Source: Acidovorax sp. (GTDB taxonomy: Bacteria > Pseudomonadota > Gammaproteobacteria > Burkholderiales > Burkholderiaceae_C). From it: DNA of 5,117 nucleotides. Below the pieces are notes generated by a model, which saw only the letters and a program-made list of their open reading frames with translations, was not told the origin of the DNA and did not search any database. The stretch is from the NCBI GenBank assembly GCA_011620245.1, contig WOZN01000018.1, positions 1-5,117 of the forward strand, given 5' to 3'. Position numbers and translations under genes: made by a program. Within the stretch, counting starts at the first letter, position 1; the number at the start of each line of letters is the position of its first letter. Positions 1 through 5,117 of the stretch are shown here, in pieces.

Positions 1-213
1 GAAGGCCGCGTGCCCTACAAGGGTTCGATGGTTTCCATCGTGTTCCAGATGGCGGGCGGCGTGCGTGCCGCCATGGGTTATTGCGGCTGCGCCACGATCG
101 AGGACATGAACAACAAGGCCGAATTCGTCGAGATCACCGCCGCCGGTATCCGCGAAAGCCATGTGCACGACGTGCAGATCACCAAGGAAGCGCCGAACTA
201 CCGCGCTGATTGA
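1..213 (+). CDS. guaB: IMP dehydrogenase, C-terminal end (partial)
   Basis: This is the last 70 codons of inosine-5'-monophosphate dehydrogenase, open at the left edge and ending at TGA 211-213. The enzyme oxidises IMP to XMP with NAD+, the first committed step of GMP synthesis in the cytoplasm. The visible part starts with EGRVPYKG, the end of the mobile active-site flap region. It continues through an [16 protein letters not shown] segment and ends with [19 protein letters not shown] and APNYRAD, which closely matches bacterial GuaB C-termini. The Glu-Ser-His triplet at 154-162 corresponds to the residues that complete the neighbouring subunit's monovalent-cation site in this family. The catalytic cysteine loop, the Arg-Tyr pair and the CBS domains lie upstream of the window, so their integrity cannot be judged. 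guaA follows 80 bp downstream on the same strand, as expected for a guaBA pair. Confidence 0.97.
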   Translation, partial: EGRVPYKGSMVSIVFQMAGGVRAAMGYCGCATIEDMNNKAEFVEITAAGIRESHVHDVQITKEAPNYRAD

Positions 214-228
214 TCCCTCGGCAACCAC

Positions 229-270
229 AGGCCCGAACCCGATTTCAAAATGTTCGGGCCTTTCGGGCCT
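229..270 (+). promoter_or_regulatory. guaB-guaA intergenic hairpin with duplicated right arm
   Basis: A perfect 10-bp inverted repeat pairs AGGCCCGAAC (229-238) with GTTCGGGCCT (252-261) across a 13-nt loop. The right arm is tandemly duplicated: TTCGGGCCT occurs at 253-261 and again at 262-270. The left arm can therefore pair with either copy, 9 bp in the second register. The second copy runs directly into TTGTCTTTTT (271-280), so that register looks more like an intrinsic terminator, although the T tract is interrupted. Plausible roles are a leaky terminator or attenuator tuning guaA relative to guaB, or an mRNA-stabilising hairpin. The repeats are seen directly; the regulatory role is inferred. 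No ligand-binding riboswitch core is recognisable. Confidence 0.6.
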
Positions 271-293
271 TTGTCTTTTTCCTGTCGCCCACC

Positions 294-1913
294 ATGCAAC
301 ACCAGAAAATCCTCATCCTCGATTTCGGCTCGCAAGTCACCCAGCTCATCGCCCGCCGCGTGCGCGAGGCCCATGTGTACTGCGAAGTTCACCCCTGCGA
401 CGTGACCGACGAATGGGTGCGTGACTACGCCAGGGACGGCTCGCTCAAAGGCATCATCCTGTCGGGCAGCCACGCCAGCGTGACCGAGGACACCACGGAC
501 CGCGCGCCGCAGGCCGTGTTCGAGTTGGGCCTGCCGGTGCTGGGCATCTGCTACGGCATGCAGACCATGGCACAGCAACTGGGCGGCAAGGTGGAAACGG
601 GCCACAAACGCGAGTTCGGCTTTGCCGCCGTGCGCGTGCGCGGCCACACCGCGCTGCTCAGGGACATTGCCGACTTCACCACCCCCGAAGGCTACGGCAT
701 GCTCAACGTGTGGATGAGCCATGGCGACAAGGTCACCGAGCTGCCCCCGGGCTTCAAGCTCATGGCCAGCACCGATAGCTGCCCCATCGCCGGCATGGCC
801 GACGAAGACCGCCGTTTTTATGCCGTGCAGTTCCACCCCGAAGTCACGCACACCGCGCAGGGCAGGGCGCTGCTGGATCGCTTTGTGCTCGGCATCTGCG
901 GCACCAGCCCTGACTGGGTGATGCGCGACCATATCGCCGAAGCCGTGGAACAGATCCGCCAGCAGGTGGGTGATGAAGAAGTGATCCTGGGCCTGTCCGG
1001 CGGTGTCGATTCGTCCGTGGCTGCGGCGCTGATCCATCGCGCCATTGGCGACCAGCTCACCTGCGTGTTCGTGGACCACGGCCTGTTGCGTCTGAATGAG
1101 GGCGACATGGTCATGGACATGTTCGCCGGCAAGCTGCACGCCAAGGTCATCCGCGTGGATGCAAGCGACCTTTTCCTGGGCAAGCTGGCGGGTGTGAGCG
1201 ACCCTGAACAAAAGCGCAAGATCATCGGCGGCCTGTTCGTCGACGTGTTCAAGGCCGAGGCTGCCAAGCTCAAGGCTGGCAATGCAGGCCACAAGGGCGC
1301 CACCTTCCTGGCCCAGGGCACCATCTACCCCGACGTCATCGAATCGGGCGGCGGCAAAGCCAAGAAGGCCGTCACCATCAAGAGCCACCACAATGTGGGC
1401 GGCCTGCCAGAGCAGCTGGGCCTGAAGCTTCTGGAACCCCTGCGCGACCTGTTCAAGGACGAAGTGCGCGAACTGGGCGTGGCCTTGGGCCTGCCGCCCG
1501 AGATGGTCTACCGCCACCCTTTCCCCGGCCCCGGCCTGGGCGTGCGCATCCTGGGCGAGGTGAAAAAGGAATATGCCGACCTGCTGCGCCGCGCCGACGC
1601 GATCTTTATCGAAGAGCTGCGCAGCTTTGTGGACGAAGCCACCGGCAAAACCTGGTACGACCTCACCAGCCAGGCGTTCGCCGTGTTTTTGCCGGTCAAG
1701 AGCGTGGGCGTGATGGGCGATGGCCGCACCTACGATTACGTGGTGGCGCTGCGCGCCGTGCAGACCAGCGACTTCATGACCGCCGACTGGGCCGAACTGC
1801 CTTATGCCCTGCTCAAAAAGGTGTCGGGCCGCATCATCAACGAAGTGCGCGGCATCAACCGCGTGACGTACGACGTGAGCAGCAAGCCGCCAGCGACGAT
1901 CGAGTGGGAGTGA
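294..1913 (+). CDS. guaA: GMP synthase (glutamine-hydrolysing)
   Basis: Complete 539-residue GuaA, which makes GMP from XMP, ATP and glutamine in the cytoplasm as a homodimer. The N-terminal class I glutamine amidotransferase (about 5-200) carries the nucleophile Cys86 in GICYG and the His181/Glu183 pair in FHPEVTH, with the same numbering as E. coli GuaA. The ATP-pyrophosphatase domain (about 210-400) has the P-loop SGGVDSS at 235-241 and the KSHHNVGG segment at 363-370. The C-terminal dimerisation domain has [16 protein letters not shown] from 408 and ends KPPATIEWE, the usual terminus. It is about 14 residues longer than E. coli GuaA, with short insertions near 326-337 and 444-455. ATG 294 was chosen because [14 protein letters not shown] is the normal family start. 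The frame is open upstream to a TTG at 210, but those codons cover the intergenic hairpin. No good Shine-Dalgarno precedes 294. Probably cotranscribed with guaB. Confidence 0.98.
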   Translation: MQHQKILILDFGSQVTQLIARRVREAHVYCEVHPCDVTDEWVRDYARDGSLKGIILSGSHASVTEDTTDRAPQAVFELGLPVLGICYGMQTMAQQLGGKVETGHKREFGFAAVRVRGHTALLRDIADFTTPEGYGMLNVWMSHGDKVTELPPGFKLMASTDSCPIAGMADEDRRFYAVQFHPEVTHTAQGRALLDRFVLGICGTSPDWVMRDHIAEAVEQIRQQVGDEEVILGLSGGVDSSVAAALIHRAIGDQLTCVFVDHGLLRLNEGDMVMDMFAGKLHAKVIRVDASDLFLGKLAGVSDPEQKRKIIGGLFVDVFKAEAAKLKAGNAGHKGATFLAQGTIYPDVIESGGGKAKKAVTIKSHHNVGGLPEQLGLKLLEPLRDLFKDEVRELGVALGLPPEMVYRHPFPGPGLGVRILGEVKKEYADLLRRADAIFIEELRSFVDEATGKTWYDLTSQAFAVFLPVKSVGVMGDGRTYDYVVALRAVQTSDFMTADWAELPYALLKKVSGRIINEVRGINRVTYDVSSKPPATIEWE

Positions 1914-1920
1914 TTCAGCG

Positions 1921-1960
1921 TCTGGCACCGGCTGGCACCGGCTGGCACCGACTAGCACGA
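1921..1960. repeat. 10-bp tandem repeat after guaA
   Basis: The unit (T/G)CTGGCACCG occurs three times in a row (1921-1930, 1931-1940, 1941-1950). A degenerate fourth unit, ACTAGCACGA, follows at 1951-1960. The array begins 7 bp after the guaA stop and ends 13 bp before the terminator stem, so it lies in the guaA 3' untranslated region. The period is close to one helical turn. It most simply reflects replication slippage; nothing shows that it binds a protein. Confidence 0.85.
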
Positions 1961-1970
1961 GAATGCACCT

Positions 1971-1996
1971 AAGCCCGCGTCACTGCGGGATTTTTT
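1971..1996 (+). terminator. Rho-independent terminator of guaA
   Basis: The stem CCCGC (1974-1978) pairs with GCGGG (1985-1989) across a 6-nt loop and is followed by A and then six T residues (1991-1996). Two A-T pairs (1971-1972 with 1991-1992) could extend the stem past one G/A mismatch. It lies about 60 bp after the guaA stop, the expected place. On the - strand there is no T tract after the stem, so it does not serve as an obvious terminator for the convergent gene. Confidence 0.8.
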
Positions 1997-2256
1997 GTGA
2001 CTTCGTTCAGCACTGGCTGGCAAAGATGGGCATCGCCAAGCACCGTTTATTGCTCCGGCCCGGTGAAGCTTGAATCGATCGCCCTGGGCTTGCCGAAGGG
2101 CTTCGACAGCCTCCTAAGCTAAAAGGTGCCGGATCAATAGGTCGCAAATTAAGCCTAGGTCAGAGATGCCCAGGGCGGTGACGCCTCCCCCTGTGCCAAT
2201 ATGACCCGCGCCAGTCTGAGGACATGTTCGCGATCTTATGCAGCAAGTGAAGCCGC
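1997..2256. other. Convergent intergenic region without a recognisable gene
   Basis: This 260-bp stretch lies between the guaA terminator and the stop codon of the convergent - strand gene. Short open frames run through it, but none has a recognisable product, a ribosome-binding site or a protein-like composition. It contains the inverted-repeat cluster described separately (2080-2177), a short GGCG/CGCC stem with a GTGA loop at 2174-2185, and a segment at 2191-2224 that faintly resembles the end of an insertion sequence. I find no tRNA, no CRISPR array and no convincing promoter. I also see no clear intrinsic terminator (stem plus T tract) for the - strand gene, so its transcript may end Rho-dependently. 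Confidence 0.6.
2080..2177. repeat. Nested inverted repeats, decayed REP-like palindrome
   Basis: Three inverted repeats are nested. The outer arms CGCCCTGGGC (2080-2089) and GCCCAGGGCG (2168-2177) are perfect 10-bp complements 78 bp apart. Inside is a compact hairpin (2091-2108) built on CGAAG/CTTCG. Beside it is an imperfect 11-bp inverted repeat, 9 of 11 paired, between 2113-2123 and 2149-2159. As RNA this could fold into a three-way junction. The left part (2076-2111) resembles, from memory, a palindromic repeat common in Comamonadaceae intergenic regions, with a core like TTCGACAAGCTCAG. On that reading, about 56 bp has been inserted in the right arm. The inverted repeats are observed; the family assignment and the insertion model are inferences. 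Confidence 0.5.
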
Positions 2257-5117
2257 CTACGGGTGGGGCGGCACGACGTTGTGCGCCGCATTGTGCGCCG
2301 GGTGGGCTGCGCTCTGCTCGCGTGCCTGCAGATTGGTGCGCACGAAGGCATCGAAATGATCGGGCAGCAGCGGGCGGCTGAAGTGGTAGCCCTGCACATG
2401 GTCGCAGCCGCGTGCGCGCAGAAATTCCAGTTGCTCGGCGGTTTCCACGCCTTCGGCGATGGTCCTCATGCCCAGGCTGTGGGCCATCTGGACGATGGCG
2501 GTGGCAATGGCCTGGTCGTCGGGGTCGGTGCCGATGTCGCGCACGAAGGACTGGTCGATCTTGAGCTGGCTGATGTGAAAGCGCTTGAGGTAGCTGAGCG
2601 ATGAGTAGCCGGTGCCGAAGTCGTCGATGGACAGGCGGATACCGCGCTGGCTCAGCGCCTGCATGACCTCGGCGGCGATTTCGGGGTTTTTCATGGCCAC
2701 GGCTTCGGTCAACTCGAGTTCGAGGCATTCAGGGGGCACGCCGGTTTTCAGCAGCAGCTGGTTCACCATGCCGGTCAGCCCGCTCTGGCCAAACTGCACC
2801 GCAGAGAGGTTGACCGCCATGGTCATCATGGGCAGGCCGCTGTCGAGCCAGGCGCGCAACTGGCGCAGCGCAGTGTGCAGCACCCATTCGCCAATGGGCA
2901 CGATGAGCCCGTTGGCTTCGGCCAGAGGAATGAACTCGGCGGGCGACACCACGCCCCATTGCGGGTGGTTCCAGCGCAGCAGGGCTTCGGCGCCGACGAT
3001 GCGGCCATCGTGCAGCGACAGCTGCGGCTGGTAAACCAGGTGCAGCTCGCCACGCTGCAAGGCCTGCTTGAGGGCGTTACCCAGAGCCAGAGCACGCGAT
3101 GCGTGCGCCTGCATCTCGGGCGTGAAGAAGCGGTAGCTGTTGCGCCCGTCGTCCTTGACGCGGTACATGGCGGTTTCGGCGTTCTTGAGCAGGGCGTCGA
3201 GCTCATGGCCGTCGTCGGGCGAGATGGCGATGCCAATCGATGCGGTCACAAAGATTTCTTGCCCCGCCAATTGCACCGGTTGTGCCAGCACGTCCAGCAG
3301 GCGGGTGCAGAGTTGGGCGGCTTCGTCCTGGCTGGTCTGGGGCAGTAGGGCGGCAAAATCATCGCCCGAGGGGCGCGACAGCGTGGCGTTGTCTTGCAGG
3401 CTGGAGCGCAGGCGCCGGGAGATTTCCAGCAGCAGCAGGTCGCCCGCGTTGTGGCCCAGCGAGTCGTTCACGTTCTTGAAGCGGTCCAGGTCGATCCACA
3501 GCACGGCCATGGCTGCACTGTGGCTTATGGCGAAATCAAAATGCTGGCCCAGCAGGGCGCGGTTGGGCAGGCCGGTGAGCTGGTCGTAATGCGAGAGCTG
3601 CTGGATGCGCTCGGCGGCCCGTTTGCGCTCGGTGATGTCTTCTTTGTGGGCGAGGTAGTTGGTTACCACGCCTTCGGCGTTGCGCACCGGGTAAATGAGC
3701 ACCGACTCGGTGTACTCGCGCCCGCTTCGGCTGCGATTGATGCACTCGCCCTGCCAGGGCTTGCCCTGCGTGAGCTGGTCCCACATGCTGCGGTAGGTGG
3801 CCTGGGGGGTCTTGCCCGACTGCAGCATGCGTGGGTTTTTGCCCAGCACCTGCGCGGCGGTGTATTCGGTGACGCGGGTGAAGGCATCGTTGACGAATTC
3901 GATGCGCGCCTGCAGGTCGGTGATGATGATGGGCAGGGGGCTTTGCGAAACCGCCTGCGAGAGCTTGCGCATGGCCTCCTCACTCTGAAGGCGCTGGGTG
4001 ATGTCGCGCGGAATGACCACGAAGCGCTGGCCCTGGCCCGGTTGCGGGGCCTTGCGCGCCACCGACAGCTCAAACCAGCGCTTGCCGCCGGGCAAATCCA
4101 TTGCAAGCACATGGCCGCGGGAGAAGCCTTGCTGGCCGGCTTCGTCCAGGGCGACCATGGTGATGCGGGCGCTCTCGGCGGGCAAGAATTCGTACACGGT
4201 TTTGCCCAGCAGCACGTTCACGGGCGCGGCCAGGCTGCCGACATGGCCGGTGTGCACATCGACGTAGCGCCCTTCGCCGTCGATCTCCAGCAGCGGGTCC
4301 GGCAATGCGTCCAGCGTGGCCTGCAGCTGCCGCTGCGAGGCGCCCAGCAATGTGTAAGGCTGCTGCACCGTTTCGACAAAAACGGCGCGGTACAGAAATG
4401 CATAGGCCAGCACCTTGTAGATATGGCCCATCAGGTTGTAAACGTCGTTGACGCCGGTGTAGCGCGTGAAGAAAAACTCGCTGAGCGCCATGACGCACGC
4501 CGCTGCAAACAGGCCGCTGGCGTTGAAGCTGCGCGGGCGGCGCATGCGCCCCAGTAGCAGCGCGGCGGCGGTCAGGTAAAGGGCCATCAGCGCGTATTCA
4601 AAAGCGATCTTGAATGTGGTGAGGCCCTGGCCGGGCACAAAGGTTGCCGGCACCAGATGTGGGGCCAGAAAGAACAGCCCGTGCAGCGCTGCCACCACCA
4701 GCAGCACCATGGCCACCAGCGACCAGGCATACGGCCGCGAGGCGCTGGTGCCCCAGGGCCGCCAGGCCACAGCGAGCAGGGCCAGCGCGCTCAGCAGCCG
4801 TGCTGCCAGCCAGAAATGAATGCCCTTTTCGGGGGAGTTGGGGGTGATGAAGTCGGGCATGCCGCTGAAGGACAGCATGTGGCTGAAATCGAGCAGGCCC
4901 ACGCCCAGGAAGGCGCAGCCCAGCACCAGCGCGTTGCGTGGCAACTGCTCATGCCGTGCGCTCCAGACCAGGCCAAACGTGAGCCCCGCCACCACAATTG
5001 CCAGCGTCTCCAGCGCCATGTGCAGGGGCAGGTAGTGCGCCACGCCCTGCATGCCGGGCAGGGAGGGCAGCGCCATGACCACAACCAGCAGCAGCAAAAG
5101 CGCGCCCACGGCGCGGG
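2257..5117 (-). CDS. MASE3-PAS-PAS-GGDEF-EAL c-di-GMP phosphodiesterase, 5' partial
   Basis: Probable membrane-bound c-di-GMP phosphodiesterase, stop TAG at 2257-2259. The frame stays open to the right edge, so the true start is probably outside; residue 1 here is the GTG at 5107-5109. A hydrophobic MASE3 sensor (about 1-245, roughly eight membrane segments) contains GVGLLDFSHMLSFSGMPDF and GHIYKVLAYAFLYRAVF. PAS1 (about 253-375) and PAS2 (about 378-500) follow. The GGDEF domain (about 505-665) keeps DQLTGLPNR and DLDRFKNVND, but its signature is SGDDF (581-585) and the I-site position reads QDNA instead of RxxD. The EAL domain (about 678-922) keeps all expected metal and catalytic residues: Glu708 in EALLRW, Asn767, Glu799 in ELTE, Asp829/Asp830 in DDFGTG, Lys850, Glu886 in EGVE and Gln906. 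PDE activity is therefore predicted, with cyclase activity weak or absent. A His/Pro/Ala-rich tail ends the protein. The gene converges on guaA. Confidence 0.93.
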   Translation of the reverse strand, partial: RAVGALLLLLVVVMALPSLPGMQGVAHYLPLHMALETLAIVVAGLTFGLVWSARHEQLPRNALVLGCAFLGVGLLDFSHMLSFSGMPDFITPNSPEKGIHFWLAARLLSALALLAVAWRPWGTSASRPYAWSLVAMVLLVVAALHGLFFLAPHLVPATFVPGQGLTTFKIAFEYALMALYLTAAALLLGRMRRPRSFNASGLFAAACVMALSEFFFTRYTGVNDVYNLMGHIYKVLAYAFLYRAVFVETVQQPYTLLGASQRQLQATLDALPDPLLEIDGEGRYVDVHTGHVGSLAAPVNVLLGKTVYEFLPAESARITMVALDEAGQQGFSRGHVLAMDLPGGKRWFELSVARKAPQPGQGQRFVVIPRDITQRLQSEEAMRKLSQAVSQSPLPIIITDLQARIEFVNDAFTRVTEYTAAQVLGKNPRMLQSGKTPQATYRSMWDQLTQGKPWQGECINRSRSGREYTESVLIYPVRNAEGVVTNYLAHKEDITERKRAAERIQQLSHYDQLTGLPNRALLGQHFDFAISHSAAMAVLWIDLDRFKNVNDSLGHNAGDLLLLEISRRLRSSLQDNATLSRPSGDDFAALLPQTSQDEAAQLCTRLLDVLAQPVQLAGQEIFVTASIGIAISPDDGHELDALLKNAETAMYRVKDDGRNSYRFFTPEMQAHASRALALGNALKQALQRGELHLVYQPQLSLHDGRIVGAEALLRWNHPQWGVVSPAEFIPLAEANGLIVPIGEWVLHTALRQLRAWLDSGLPMMTMAVNLSAVQFGQSGLTGMVNQLLLKTGVPPECLELELTEAVAMKNPEIAAEVMQALSQRGIRLSIDDFGTGYSSLSYLKRFHISQLKIDQSFVRDIGTDPDDQAIATAIVQMAHSLGMRTIAEGVETAEQLEFLRARGCDHVQGYHFSRPLLPDHFDAFVRTNLQAREQSAAHPAHNAAHNVVPPHP
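2279..2302. repeat. 12-bp tandem repeat in the C-terminal tail
   Basis: TTGTGCGCCGCA (2279-2290) is followed directly by TTGTGCGCCGGG (2291-2302), identical at the first ten positions. On the - strand the in-frame product is Pro-Ala-His-Asn then Ala-Ala-His-Asn, near the end of the GGDEF-EAL protein and after its last conserved EAL motif. The 12-bp unit keeps the reading frame, so the copy number could vary without disrupting the enzyme. The repeat is seen directly; any function of the histidines is unknown. Confidence 0.75.

Noticed and set aside
198..1958. Long - strand open frame (586 codons) antisense to guaA
   Set aside because: It mirrors guaA codons; its His/Ala/Gly-rich translation resembles no protein family, and such antisense frames are common opposite GC-rich genes with G/C third positions. 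GuaA on the other strand is unambiguous.
2174..2185. GGCG-GTGA-CGCC stem as a terminator for the - strand gene
   Set aside because: Only four base pairs and no T tract follows it on the - strand.
1914..2256. CRISPR array, tRNA or riboswitch in the long intergenic region
   Set aside because: The 10-bp units are too short and have no spacers, no cloverleaf can be drawn, and no known riboswitch core is recognisable.
2114..2728. - strand open frame of 204 codons overlapping the 3' part of the EAL gene and the intergenic region
   Set aside because: Its Arg/Pro-rich translation is an out-of-frame reading of the EAL codons, and nothing in its intergenic extension resembles a known protein.
3394..4557. 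Long + strand open frame (387 codons) opposite the PAS/GGDEF region
   Set aside because: Low-complexity Ala/Gly/Val/His-rich translation with no motif, lying fully antisense to well-conserved PAS and GGDEF coding sequence.
1..5117. Functional link between guaBA and the c-di-GMP gene through guanine nucleotide supply
   Set aside because: The genes converge, are separated by a terminator and share no regulatory motif that I can see; metabolic proximity alone is not evidence.

Overview
The window reads as chromosomal DNA of a high-GC betaproteobacterium, most likely in the Comamonadaceae (Acidovorax and relatives). This rests on strongly G/C-biased third codon positions, a 539-residue GuaA with two short insertions relative to the E. 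coli enzyme, the guaB-guaA order, and a decayed palindromic repeat that resembles a type I recall from that family. The taxonomic call is an inference; no database was searched.

Layout. Positions 1-213 are the 3' end of guaB (IMP dehydrogenase, + strand). An 80-bp gap follows, with a hairpin whose right arm is tandemly duplicated. guaA (GMP synthetase) is complete at 294-1913 (+). A 343-bp convergent intergenic region (1914-2256) holds a 10-bp tandem repeat, the probable guaA intrinsic terminator and a nest of inverted repeats. From 2257 to the right edge, on the - strand, is one long gene for a membrane-anchored cyclic-di-GMP protein with the order MASE3-PAS-PAS-GGDEF-EAL. Its 5' end and start codon lie beyond the window.

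How the genes relate. GuaB converts IMP to XMP and GuaA converts XMP to GMP, so together they form the guanine branch of purine synthesis and very probably share transcription. The MASE3/GGDEF/EAL protein faces guaA and is not in its operon. Guanine nucleotides are the source of c-di-GMP, but I see no sequence evidence that the neighbours are functionally linked. All EAL catalytic residues are present, while the GGDEF signature is altered to SGDDF and the inhibitory RxxD site is missing. The best prediction is a membrane-bound c-di-GMP phosphodiesterase with a sensory or regulatory GGDEF domain.

Novelty. No wholly new system is visible. The points most worth checking are the altered cyclase site, the two-register hairpin between guaB and guaA, and the structured repeat cluster in the convergent intergenic region.
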